DNA of 64,000 bases from Asterias rubens (taxonomy: Eukaryota > Echinodermata > Asteroidea > Forcipulatida > Asteriidae). This document shows, piece by piece, positions 13,201 to 25,900 of this stretch. Each line of letters opens with the position of its first letter. Within the stretch, counting starts at the first letter, position 1. The DNA lies in NCBI RefSeq assembly GCF_902459465.1, contig NC_047065.1, positions 1,980,309-2,044,308 of the forward strand. Direction: 5' to 3'. Position numbers and translations under genes: made by a program. The notes under the pieces are model-generated. The model worked only from the letters and a program-made list of their open reading frames with translations. It did not search any database and was not told the DNA's origin.

Positions 13201-16200
13201 CAGCAACTCCTGCCCATCTTCTGTGGTCGCAATGCGAGTATTACCTCCCTCTGAAAGGAACAAAAGTAAATTAAATACTTTAAAGGCGGGTTTAAAATAT
13301 AATGGTAGTTACTCCAAAAATAAATGACCATGAAAACTTACTTTATTAAGAGCACTGCAGAGCTGTTGATGTTATACAATGTTGTTAGAAATCACACCCT
13401 TCTAAGTAATGTACTTTTAGGGCACGAAGCCTTTCTCAGGCACCTGAAAGCACACTATTCTATGCAACTAGGTCGGTTTTTTTCTTTCATTATTTTCTTG
13501 CAACTTCTAAGATCAATTTAGCCAAAAGTTTCACAGGTCAGTTGTTTTATGTATGTTGGAGCACACCAAGGATACTTGCCTTTGAAAATTACCAGAAGTA
13601 TACCCTGCCTTTAGCTTCATAGAATTTGTTTTGTATTGTACAGAAAAATACACTGTGTCAAGTAAGGCGTGAGATCTTTTCTTCCACAGTAAAAAAACTG
13701 TTTGGCTGTAGAGAAGGCTACCACAATCTTCCTCCTAATAAATCGTTCCTGCATGGCATCATATACTATTACAGTGACTAAGAAACTGGTTATTTCATTT
13801 CCTATTGTTATTTTAAAATCAGTCAATCAATCATCAATCAGTTTGTTTCCACAGTATAAAAATCACTATCAAAATCAAATCAAAGGCAATGTAAATTGGA
13901 GGATAAGAAATAAATATTTGTTTGATAAGATTAGTTAAATGAATAATAAGCATGGACATGCAACAGTGGAGGGACCCATAAAGAAGCAAAGCTTGTAAGG
14001 TTACGGTTCCCTGAGCAAGCTGGTGCATTGAGCCGATAATTATTTTGATGTTTTGTGGAAGATACCACCTTAGGTAGGACAATTTTTTCCTGAAAGGACA
14101 GGTGTATTCAAAAAGGCTCAATGCACAAGCTGCTTGTTAATAGAGGGTGCGTTCGTTTAGCGTCCCTGGGTCTACCCCGCGGTGCCCACCCAGGTGAGCC
14201 CCTGACAAGAGCTAATCGAACGATCACACTCGCCCTCTCGTGGTGACAGCATGCACCTCAGGTCACCCCCAAGTGACCCGCTCCACAAGCAGGGCACTGG
14301 GGGCTGACCCAGGTGAGCCCCGTCAAAGCTATTCGAGCGTACCGGGCAGACCGGGGTCGACCCAGGGAAGCTAAACGAACGCACCCACTGTGTACACATA
14401 ACCATCAAACTCAATCAAAGCAGCAGCACTGGAAAGACGAGCTGTGTTAGGAGCGGTACCAGCAATTCCGGCGGGTTACAATTTAAGAAAACCACGGGCA
14501 AACGCCCATGTCTACTAGAGAGAGAGAGATATTCTACGTACCGTCATCATTTGATGTGGGTTCTTGCTCCTTGCTTTGATCATCACCCTCTTCATCCTGT
14601 CTTCCTGGAAGTTTTGTAATTGGCTGCAATTGTTAAAATCATAGGATTGCATTAGGCCTATAACAGTATAAGTAATTTTTCTTTGTTTTACGGCATTTTC
14701 CTAGATTGGGTATAGGTTCAACTTTGTATAAAACAAACTGTCTTGGAAAATGTTTGGCTTTAGGGAATAGGCTAATGCAATTATATAGCTTGTCCTTCAT
14801 ATTATGTTCTTTTTTTATATATTCTTTCATGAGAGACCGCCTAACATCACAAGGACACACATTAACTGATTTGGGCTATCGACCAAAAATCAACTGCCAC
14901 CCATCCAGTCCCTTCACAGTCCACTCTTTCAAAAAAGCCCCTCGAGTACCTTGTTTGGTAGATCTACGTGCGCTATATAAGACTTTGATATTATTATTAT
15001 TATTATTATTATTATGAAGACATGAGTACCATCCACTAGGAGCCTGGCTGGTGGTAGAGCAGAATGCACTTCCTTCCCAACTTTTTCAGAAGTGTCATAA
15101 CTGGGATTATGAACCAACAGGATGCTGCTGACAACACCACAGCTTGGGTCTGGTGAATTAGACTGCTCAGCGACACGCCAAACACACCTGGGAAAAACAA
15201 ATGTAAGCATTTTACAATAGATCCCTTCTTACCTGCTTGGGAAGAGTTGCACCTCTACCTCCAGGCCATACTTTGTGGGTCTGCATGTGCTTCTTCACGT
15301 TGGACTTCTGGGCGAAGGCTCTACCACAAACTATACACTGGAATGGTTTCTCCCCAGTATGACTTCTGATGTGCTGCTGTAGATCAAAGTTCTTGGTGAA
15401 TGACTTGTCGCAGTAGCTGCACTTTTTACGTTGCAGTTCTTTCTTGGCGGGTTCACTTCCTGAAGCAGTGGATCGACGACGGCGAGTTTGCTGTGGTTGC
15501 GGTGATATGGTGGCTTGGGGTGATATGATGTTGATGGTCTGCGGCTGCGCCTGGGCTTGTATATGGAGATTGGATGTCGCACCGCTATTCAGCAAATCTT
15601 GCGTCAGCCCGGCGTCCGAGAGGGAGATAGTAGACTGCGTGCCCAGACCAGACCGCATCATGTTATTGCCTACCTGATTATGGGATTGCAGAGTGATGCC
15701 TGCCAGATTGTTGTTATGAACAGTTGAATTAGCCAGGCTGTAGGTCTGCTGAGTGTTGGAGTTCGTGGAGAGAATTTGGGATTGAGGAGACATGTAGGAT
15801 CCGGTCAGAGACTGGATCGGAGTGGACTGCAACATGGAGTTAGAGAACTGGTCTACATTGTGGAAAGAGGAAATCAGGACCTCCTCATTCAAGACGACAC
15901 CCGGCGAGACTTGAGACAGGGAGGAGGAGGACATGTTGCCGAACGTCAGACCTCGGTTGGGTTGTAAGGTTGCTGTGAAGGCACTGTTGCTGGGCTGGGA
16001 GCGAGCGATGTTGATGGTGAGATTTGGAGGCATGCACTGCTCTCGCTTATGATTCATGAAGTTGGTCAAAGAGGAGAAGTTCTTCTTACATCTTCCACAC
16101 TTGAATTCATCCTCTTCTATTCCTTAATTAAGAAAACAAATTAGAGAGTTTTGAAACAAAGTTAAATCAACAATTCACAGTTTTCACAAGGTGATTCTGT

Positions 16201-17984
16201 TTCAAATGTACTCTTTTCTGGTGCTTTGTTAAATTTTCTTTTAAAAAAGAAATTTTTCACTCTAACATTTTTAGACGTCTAGGCCCTATATTTGTAAGCA
16301 AGATTCCATTTTTCCTCTGCTCCGATAAATGAATCATCTCTAATTTATATTATACCTGTTGGATTTGGGTCTTGCATGCCACCAGTCTGTCCCTCCAGCA
16401 GTCCGAGGGACTGGACAGCCAGAACGGCTGTCTGGTTGTCCATACCTACAAACAAAAGTAAACAGTAAACAATCATTAACCAACAAATAAAAGTAAACAT
16501 TATAACCCATAATAAGTAAACACTCAATAAAAACAATAAAAGATTCAATAAAAAGAAAGGCCAGGTCAATTTCAGAAAGCTTTTAAGCACAAAAACTTGC
16601 TAAGCACAGATATCTTTTGCTTAAAAATATAGTTTACCAGCCAAAATACACTATACTTTCTATTGCTGCGACTGGTACCCCGCTCATTTCTTGCTTAGCC
16701 AGGAAATTTGCAAAGCAGTTTTTCTACTTAACACTAACAGCTGAAATTGGACCCAATGCCCAATGATATGCCTGTGTAAGCAGAGCCTTTCTTAAATCAC
16801 AGAAAAGATGCTTTTCCTGTTTCTGTAAAAGTTTTACAGAAACAGGTTTACCAGCTAAAAATACATGCTTACACGTTTTACAAGTTTACGTTGTTTTGCT
16901 GATGCCCCAACTCAACTTTCGCTTAGCAAAGAAATTTGTCTAGAAGCACTTAGCAGTATTTTCTGAACTGTAGTTTTTTTTTAAATATATTTTCTGAAAA
17001 CTTCACAGGATATTTTTATAAGAAAAATATTCTTGTAGGCCCCCTTTATTTTTTCATTTTATTTTTTCTCTCTTTTTTTTTTTTTGGGGGGGGATTTAAA
17101 GTGTTTGAAGTCACCTATTTGTATTATTAAAACGTTTAGACAGGTTGATTGAAAGGTAAACATTATTTATTCCAAAAATTCATCCATTGAACTGATAAAC
17201 AGTTTCGAACGATTTGTTTATCTGTCCAAAATAATAATAACATAAGTGATGATAATTGCTGTTTTTTTGTTTTTTTTAACAACACAACACATAATCAAGA
17301 CAATGACAATCACTATCATCAGTCATTCCCTTTTAAGTTTGCCGCCGTCTTCAAAGTTTGATCATGTTGATAACCTATCCACCCACACCCCCTCTGAATT
17401 TGTTTTACTAAATACATCAAAGGAATGCAAAGCTGTTGAATTTAAGTTGATGGATGAGTTTTGATGGAACAGCCTATGAGCCGTTTGGCTATTCCCTAAA
17501 AATGTTATCGCTTTTCCAAGAATGGCTCCACACCCGCTAGATCAGGAATGCCCGCTCTTCCAACAATAAATCACACATTTTTTCACCCTCAAAAAGTAAT
17601 TTTAGTTTTCTTCTTTTCTTGCTATTTATGTGCATGAAACTCTTCAATGTACCTCAACTTGAATGATGGAGTGTACCTCGCTAGAAATATCTTTTAGAAA
17701 CACACATTCATAGCTTTTTTTATGCGAAGCTTTTTTTTTAACACTGCTGTTCGTGATTTGTAATTTCAGTTTTGCTCCTAGCCAAAATTCTGGACAAATT
17801 TGGGTGCCGACTTCACCAACTAAATTACACAACTTGCACATCTCTCCTAAAATTAAATAATCAATAAAGAGATCCCTATGGATTATTAAAGTATTTATAT
17901 CTTCAGGCTATAATAAATGCTTGAATAAGGAGAGTTTTAAAATGCAAACTTACCCGTCAACGCGTCGAAAAGTGCTTGCGCCAT
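10222..17984 (-). CDS. ZNF341: ZNF341, multi-C2H2 zinc-finger transcription factor, complete
   Basis: Seven coding exons on the minus strand: 17954-17984, 16356-16445, 15233-16122, 14542-14623, 13108-13250, 12025-12224 and 10222-11431. They sum to 2,646 nt (881 residues; human is about 850) with all phases consistent. The N-terminus [17 protein letters not shown] closely matches human ZNF341. An N-terminal C2HC finger follows (CGRCKKNF), then a long Q/N/S-rich linker. Next come the paired fingers [19 protein letters not shown] and [20 protein letters not shown], and about ten more fingers in the last three exons (roughly residues 440-690). The C-terminal tail has an AT-hook-like [11 protein letters not shown] patch. 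In humans ZNF341 is a nuclear factor that activates STAT3 and STAT1; a similar role here is inference only. It is divergent from BANP. A family B palindrome starts about 25 bp after the stop codon, so it probably lies in the 3' UTR. The start codon is fixed by family conservation. Confidence 0.95.
12500..12680. repeat. Interspersed repeat shared with 36465-36645
   Basis: Both stretches share the order: TGAATCACA, AATTCATAATC-like, AACCAATnTTTGTATGAGA, CAGCTTGGT and TTTGCCAA-GA-GGGAAGATCAT. Family not identified. In a ZNF341 intron. Confidence 0.55.
13282..13613. mobile_element. Palindromic MITE related to family C
   Basis: Begins AAAGGCGGGTTTAAAATAT and contains TAGTTACTCCAAAAAT, GAGCACTGCAGAGCTGTTG and GGCACGAAGCCTTTCTCAGG. 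A relative is at 24361-24775. It ends with CCTGCCTTTAG. In a ZNF341 intron. Confidence 0.65.
14145..14396. mobile_element. GC-rich palindromic element
   Basis: The ends are GGGTGCGTTCGTTTAGC and its exact reverse complement. The interior is GC-rich and also self-complementary (CACCCAGGTGAGCCCC repeated with variation). It stands out from its AT-rich surroundings. In a ZNF341 intron. Confidence 0.8.
14940..15016 (+). repeat. LINE/SINE 3' tail with (ATT)n
   Basis: GTGCGCTATATAAG followed by a (TTA)n run at about 14990-15016. The same kind of end is seen on LINE remnants at 50243 and 60490. Confidence 0.5.
16568..16757. mobile_element. Diverged family A palindrome
   Basis: Starts at AATTTCAGAAAGC with AGCACAAAAACTTGCTAAGC inside and ends TGAAATTGGACCC. 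In the ZNF341 intron next to exon 2 (16356-16445). Confidence 0.6.
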
Positions 17985-19987
17985 TTTGTCTGTATTGCAA
18001 TCTACGTAAAAATTCCCCTCTCATAAAACAACCGGCAGAACAGCACACAGTGCGCAGAGGGGACGCGATCATGTACAAAAACTGCACAGTCCATTACATT
18101 TCAGACAATACATGTTGCTGTTACAGTTCCAGAGGGGGACTCGTACATAGCCGGAATTCCCAAACAAAACCTTGAAATAAAACAACCAATACATACAAAA
18201 TATATGAAGGACGAATACTGTATGTGATAGAAAATAAACTTCTAAACGGCAGTATGTATCATTAAAAAAATCCAAAATAAGACCCCCAAAAAATGTAATA
18301 AACCACAAAGCAAAAAAACCATGAAGGTATATATCTGCTTGTATTAATTTAAATCATAGGCCTAATTAAATTTTTAAAAAGGTAATTGCGGTTCGAAAAC
18401 AAGATCAAAGCGCATATTATTACAAAGACAAACTAGCTAGGACATCATTAATCTACTATTTAGGACAGAGATATGAATCGTAGAATTTTTTCAAAAATTA
18501 CTCTATATAGAGTAATTTTTTATATAAAACCATCTATGGAAGTTTCCATCTTACACTGTGGCCAAACCAGGCAAGTAAATTACCTACTGGAAATACAACT
18601 GCAAGTTTCCAAATGTACTGCTCATGCGCCGTATGTTACACCGCCTTATTTCTCGCGAGAAGGAGCGCCATTATCGCCGTCTATCGTGTTTTCCGGGGTT
18701 TCGTCTTGAAACGGGATTTCATCGAGAAATTACGGGAAGTTTTGTGAAAACTTAGGAAAAACTTTTGAAACTTTTGTTTACATACGATCCAAGTGAACTA
18801 GCGTGACACCGTGTCTCAAAATTGAGCGTAAGTATCCAGAAAACGATGATATATAAATAACCTTGAGAGCCTGCTCTTGGTTTGATCACAAACCAAATGG
18901 AATGCTGGAACCACCACGTTTTTTGCAACGAATTTATTTATCTGCTCGAGCTCTGTGTTTTAATTTTTTTAGACAGGAACTTGCCAACTTCTTATCCTGT
19001 ATATTGTTTCCTTTCTTATTTTCTTACGCTTACGTCCTTGGGTTGATCATTGATGGTTAGGTTGGGAGTTTTTGGCAAACTGGGACTGGAGGGATGATTT
19101 AATAAATTTTCTATGATTTTGTGTATTATTATTAATAATATTTGACAATTTATTATTTAATTAATAAAGTTAATCAGTCACTGCTCACACTACACAGTCA
19201 CTCTCACTGCTCAGTCTCATTCATTGGATGATTGTTATAAAATGTAAATATTTATGTTGACATCCAAATGCAATACGCCCCTACATCACCCCTCTTTTAA
19301 TTTTATAGTTGTTAACAAGAATTTATAAACCCCTTAATTAATATTTTATCCAAAAATAAAACAGCAGCCTTTTTTAAAACATAAAATAAACCTCATAGTC
19401 ATATCGCTTAATTATTAATATAGGGAACATTTCAAACAATCAAAAGTACCATGTAAAAAAGTTTACCAGAGGGTTTATCGCGATGCAGAACCGAATGCGT
19501 TAACTTATGGGTAGGTAACACAGATGGGGCAGATTTGCTATCGCGGTGTATGTTTGTCATGCATGACTCGCGCAGGCATCACCTATCTTTGTGTTGGTTC
19601 AACAGCGCCCTCTCTTGATATTTTGCTATTCGCGAAAAACCTTATTATGTATGGAAGCAGACCATACTAATATTATAATCCCTAACTAACCCTCCAACCC
19701 TCCATCCTTCCTATGGTCGCAGACTGCCGGTGCGATGGAGGGGGTTTAATGATTCTCAAGAACTGTCGTAAGTCAAGATGAAGAGGGGGACGGGTAATAC
19801 TAGTAAAGATAATTGTAGAAGTGGGCGGGAATATAGGAGACAACAAAATATTGCTTGAGCTGTCATTAATTGCACCAAAAACAATGTTGAAACTTTTTTT
19901 GTCTAAATCTAAATCTAACTTGACTATTTGTTTATTTCAAACAATATTGGTAAAGTGTTGATTGTTGAAGCATCTGTCACCTCAAGG
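17985..19987. promoter_or_regulatory. Bidirectional intergenic region between ZNF341 and BANP start codons
   Basis: About 2.0 kb separates the two divergent start codons. It holds the palindrome TCTCGCGAGA at 18651-18660 and a CATGCGCCG half-site similar to an NRF1 site near 18624. A strong splice donor (GAGC|GTAAGTAT) lies at 18827/18828, probably closing a non-coding first exon of BANP. The stretch 18840-19900 is AT-rich with no gene that I can support. The acceptor of the first BANP coding exon is not certain; candidates lie at about 19969 and 19987. Confidence 0.6.
18651..18660. promoter_or_regulatory. CGCG element TCTCGCGAGA (BANP binding site)
   Basis: Perfect 10-bp palindrome. In mammals this exact sequence is bound by BANP and opens chromatin at CpG-island promoters. 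Here it lies 667 bp upstream of the ZNF341 start codon and 1,328 bp upstream of the BANP start codon, about 170 bp before the likely BANP 5' UTR donor. I noticed no other perfect copy in the window. Confidence 0.75.
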
Positions 19988-22900
19988 ATGACAACAATAA
20001 AACTGAAGAGTGACGAGGAAACAAGTGATGAAACAATGTTACAAATGGATGTAGAACAGATAGCGGTACCAACCCTCCTTACAGAGTCAGGTAAAGTACT
20101 GTGCCTTAATCTTGCCTGACTCCTAGAACTATATATGAGGTTCGTTCCGCTATTGTGTGGAGACGATAGCAGAACAAGCCTCTTAGTTCTAGGAGTAAAT
20201 CTAGCCCACCTTGGCGACTATGACAAAACCGATGTTAAAGAGAGAAAAGTAATAGCCCATAAGGTGGGCTAGGATCAATCTATCCGAAATAGTACTTGCA
20301 AATCTTGTTAGTATTCAAACAGACACCAATGTCCAACTGCAGTCTGAATGCTAGGACTTTAAAAGTCTACTCCTTTAACAACTTTGCACGTAAAGAGACC
20401 AAGTTCTTGAAGGATAAATTGCTCAGTCTCTTGACATGGTTTGAAGTCACAAGCAGTAGATGACAAATATTGTTAGGCGATCTCTCATTATCCAAGTATC
20501 AACAATTTTCCCACTGGATTTGATTATAAATGTGTTACAAGTTTAATAGCATTCATGAACTAAAACATACTTAAATTTATTTTTTGTATAAATATTATTC
20601 TTAAAAATCAAAGCATCTGTTTTTTTTTGTAAACTTTTTTTGGTATTTTATTTATTGAAGAAGCGCAATATGAAGATGAAGAACCGATGGCAAAGAGACA
20701 GAGAACAGAAGAAGCTGAAACAATAACAATGGATGACAGTGTTAAGGTTGGTTTCCATAGCAACACACCAGTAAGCTTATTCCTATCCCTTTTGTGAGGT
20801 ATTCAGGTAACTAAGTGATTTATAGTTTGTGGAAAAATGGGTTCCTCTCTTGTGCCACCCAACCTCCCCCAACCTTATTTGTTGTGTATAATTTAACTTT
20901 GCTTGTTTTTAAAACATTCTGCTATTTAGACGATTCTTTTCAACATAAACAAAGCCATCTCGTTTCGGCTGGACAGTGTGGAGCGCAAGTTAACTAATCT
21001 ACACAACACCTGCTATAAGATGGGACGCAAGATGGACAACCTTAACTTATCTGTCATAAGAGCGCTATCAAGAATCAAAGAACTGGAGAAAACAACGTAA
21101 GTTTTTCAAAAAATTTGGATAAAATGTGAATTCATCTTCACATTGACAGCATTTAGGTCACAATGTGTAATTGTATCGCTTCCGGAGAAAATTAAAGTGA
21201 ATTTTTTTATCTTTTCAGTGAAAATGGTTGTGCTTCACCTAATAATACAGTCGTCATTGGTTTTCCTCCAGAAGGTAAAATATGCCTAAATAATCCTACT
21301 AATTTAACTGAAATTTATGTAAAGCAGTAGTTTCAACCAAGGTTTTAGTCGGTAAAAAGGTGTCAAAATGTGCTGAAATTCTTAAAACTGGGTGTCTAAA
21401 TGTTTTCACTTACAATACATTTACATATGAATGACAGATACAAATTTCAGGCAGGGCGACCATTGCTGTCCAAAAGACATTTAAACACCCTTCTGGCTAA
21501 CACTATTGTTTCCACAAAAGCTTTCTACTTAAATTGTTCATTACAGTTATTAATTTGTTGATGTATTTTTTTATTGTTTACATTTCGAACAGACCACGAC
21601 CAGAGTCCATCCAACCCACAGTCACCGATTTCACAGAGCATCAGTCGGAATGTCACACTAATAACTCTAAACACAGAAGGTAAGTGAAATCAAAATACTA
21701 GGTATACTTCTTAAGGGCATGGTTTACCCTTGGTTTATTGTTGTAATGTTAATGTAGATATAACATACAATAATGCTAAACTGTGAAAATTTCATTTCAA
21801 GAGGTTAGAATTTGAGGCTAATATATCAACTCAGGAAGGATAATATTGAATAGGAATATACAATCTGACAAACATTGTGACAGTAACGCTTCCTATTCAA
21901 CTTTTGGGGCATAGCAACTAATAATATCTCATTACATAACCACCTAACTTCAAAGTGAAATGCTTCTCAACATGCTTTTTATTATCAAAAGCTGCTGTAG
22001 GCTTCTAACCAATAAATTTGTATTGCCATTGATATTTAAGAGTGACTACTAACCGTATACCATTCCTTTAAAAACTATAGGATTTAAATAATTTGATAAA
22101 AAATCATGGTTTACTTTCTTTTACTTAGATGACTTTCCAAATGGTAGTTGGCTTGGCGATGAAACAAACATGGAGTGCAGAGTGCGATGCGGAATCTCAC
22201 AGTCGTAAGTATCTGATCATTTTAATGCTTGGGTGAGGTTTGCGGTAGCACCATGCGAAAATCTCTTTTGAGTAGTGTTGGTTCTGAGAAGAACCCATAG
22301 TTGACAACTCAACGTTTCGATCAGTTTGCTCTGATCGTCTTGAGGAGAAATTGCGGTAAGATTTGCACAAACTACCATGGGCCAAATTTCATAGAGCTGC
22401 TTAAGCACAAAAAGTATGTACAGTTTGTGATTGGTATCCTGTTTTAGCAGACAATTGGTAAGCATTATTTTCTGCTTAAGCTGCTATATGAAATTGGGCC
22501 CTGGTGATATGCAAGTATGTGCTAAACTCTCAATCAAAAGCACCTCTAACCAAATTTGTTTTTATTTCATTATTCAATGCAGTTGTCACTCTAATAAATG
22601 CAATGGTCCTTTCCATCATTACACACAGTGACATGTTGCATGTAATGCAAACTGCCAAAACACCAGAGAAGTGTGCCCTTAAGTTGCTGGACTACCTTTT
22701 TGATAGAGAGACGCAAGCTTCATCGAACCTGTCTGGCACTGGAAAGCATGGCAAGAAACAGTTAAACCCACTTATGATTTATGGACTAAGATGTAAGTGA
22801 TCCAGAAAAATCAACATTTGAGATGATCAAGCAAAATGAGGTGATTGTCGACCTAGGTCATTTGAGTTTTTTGTATACATTTGAAAAGAGCATAATTTAT

Positions 22901-25900
22901 ACCTAAAAGCCTTAGGACACTTTCGGAACAGAAAAAAAAAAAAATTACTTACAAATAACCTACAGGGTTTACAGAAGGAAATGGTGAAAGACTACTCTTG
23001 AAATATTATTTTTAATGAAATGCTTTACTTTTTGAGAAAACATTAAAACATTTATCAATTCTCGATATCGAGAATTACGGATTTATTATAAACACATGTC
23101 ATGACACGGCGAAACGTGCGTAAACAAGGGTGGGTTTTCACTTTATTTTCTCCCGACTCCGATGACCGATTGAGCCTTTAATTTTCACAGGTTTGTTATT
23201 TTATATTTGGACCAGGCATTTAAGTGACTGCCCCCCTCTTAAGTTAACTAATTGTTGACTTAGCAGCAGCCCACCTGCTGAGGTTCTTATTTCCCAGGGT
23301 ATGGTCAGTGTGGTCAGCCCCAGCTCTAACCCCAGGTATAGTGTAGCTATTGTGCTAGCAAGTCATTCCATTGCAAGTTATCAACATGTGAACAAGTAAT
23401 TTTTCAAGAGTCTGTGCTATTCCAGTTTTCAGAGTTATTCCCATCCTTGTTATACTTACACATCAACCCTTTTTTATCTTTTGTGCTTGTGAATAAAATA
23501 CTTGTATAAAGAATCAATCTTGTCAGGTCACATATTTAAGTTGTGATACACGAAGTGTGGGCCTTTGGAAAATACTTTATACCGAAAGTGTCTAATGGCT
23601 TTAACACTTTTACAATCATAATGTAATTTACCAGTTGTGAAAGTAGAAACACCAAGAAATAAGAGAGCAAGAAACTGAAAAAAAAAAAGGTTTTAAAATC
23701 GACATGTTTTTCAATCACACTGTACATTGGCACATTTTCTTTCACTGCTTGGTTGTTTATCAGGGAGGAAGTTGCCAATATAAAATAAGATTTAAATTTT
23801 GTTGTTTTAAATTTTACCTCTGTTGGCCTATGTTTGTTTCTCCGTAAATAATAATTCTGACAAATGAATCCTTTTGCTTGTCACATCACTTTTTTTCTAA
23901 GAGAATGAAAGCAATTTGTTTAAAAATGTTGTTTCGTGATTGGAGATGATACAATGTACTACATTTTGTTCCCTTTTAAAGGTCACCTTATCAAGCATTT
24001 TGACATCACCGATTGTGAATGGCATCGGATCAGAATGAATATTGATTCAAAGTGTCGCACAGCATTCCGACGTAAGCAGCGTGGCCTTCCAATGACCGTT
24101 AAAGCATTCGGGTATAAGACAGGCAACAGTGATGCCGATCAATTTCTAAATGAAAGGGTGAGTTGGTCACAGATTCTTATAAGTGGGTCTCTTGAGTTGC
24201 AAAAGTAAGAACGAAGAGTATCAGGTTTAAAGGCAGTGGACACTATTGGTAATTACTCAAAATAATTCAAATTTTCACAGGTTTGTTATTTTATGCATTG
24301 TTGAGATACACCAAGTGAGAAGACTGTTCTTTGACAATTACCAATAGTGTCCACTGCTTTTAAAGGGAGGCTACACCTTTAGTAATTACTCCAAAAATGT
24401 ATGACCATACAAACTTACTTGGGAAAGAGCACTGAAGAGCTGTTGGTATTATAAAACATTGTTGCGAACACCATCCTTTTTAATAAATAGTTATGTAGTT
24501 TTAGAGAAAGAGGTTATTTCTCACCCGAACTATTTGAATCTGAGGTAGACTTCAGGCATGAAGCCTTCCTCGGGCGCTATGAAGCATCTCATGCATCTGG
24601 AACCACACAATTCTATAGAACGAGGGTGGTTTATTCTTTCATTCTTTTCTTGCGACTTCAATGACCAATAGAGCCCAGATGTTCACAGGTTTGTTATTTT
24701 ATGCATAGATTGGGGCACACCAAGTGAGGATACTGGTCTTAAACAATCACCAAAAGCATACACTGCTTAACTATAGTTCAGATGATTAAAGCAAATACGA
24801 TGTAGTTCAACATATAAAGTCATTATACCACAATTCAGACCTCCGCAGCTTATCAGTGGGATATTTACTTGCATCACTTTAAGAATTTTTTTTTGTAGAG
24901 TATCAAGTCTTAAAGGCAGTGGACACTATTGGTAATTGTCAAAGACTAGCCTTCACAGTTGGTGTATCTCAACAGATGCATAAAATAACAAACCTGTGAA
25001 AATTTGAGCTCAATCGGTCATCGAACTTGCGAGATAATAATGAAAGAAAAAAACACCCTCGTCACTCGAAGTTGTGTGCGTTTAGATGGTTGATTTCGAG
25101 ACCTAAGTTCTAAATCTGAGGTCTCGAAATCAAATTCGTGGAAAATTACTTCTTTCTTGAAAACTACCTTAATTCAGAGGGAGCAGATTCTCACAATGTT
25201 TTATACCACCAACCTCTCCCCATTACTCGTCACCAAGAAAGGTTTTATGCTAATAATTATTTTGAGTATTTACCAATAGTGTCCACTGCCTTTGAGTTTG
25301 TCTTTATTTCTTTAAGCAGTTTGGAGAACGAGTCGACCATACAACTGATTCTCGCAGCTCAGAAGAAGAAGTTCAAGGGGTGCATATTCAACTACCCGCC
25401 GATTCTAATATATCGGATATAGCTCATGAGGTTGAGCATCATCATCATCAGCAAGACAGCAACACTGTCATTAAGAAGGTAAGGTCTTACTTAAAGCCAT
25501 TCTCTTCTTCTACTTTGAGTGGTGACCTCGGTCAGTGGTGTTATGACCAAGTTGTCCCCAGTGCTCCCTGTCACAAACCCAGTGTCCCTTCTTATAATAG
25601 TAAATCAACAAAGTCAGGTTACCTTGGCCTCTTAGGGCTTGACCTTGCTCGGACTCCAAGAGGGCAAGCTTGCTGGCTGGATGCGCCGGGTGGCGTTAGC
25701 AGTACCCTGCAAACTTTTTTGCACTAAGCTTGGTGAACCCGAGATAGAGATCAAAACTGGATATGTTTTATCCTCTTGACACCAAGCACCTGGCATAGCA
25801 TTCTGGGCCCAATGTCATGGCTCTGCTCACCGTAAGCACAGAATCGGCGCTTATGTAAGCAGGGAATTCTGTGCTTACGGCAAGCAATTTTCACGGGTTA

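Noticed and set aside
15040-15188. Minus-strand open segment between ZNF341 exons 3 and 4 with plausible splice sites
   Set aside because: Its phase does not fit the phase-0 junction on either side, and family comparison joins the flanking exons directly.
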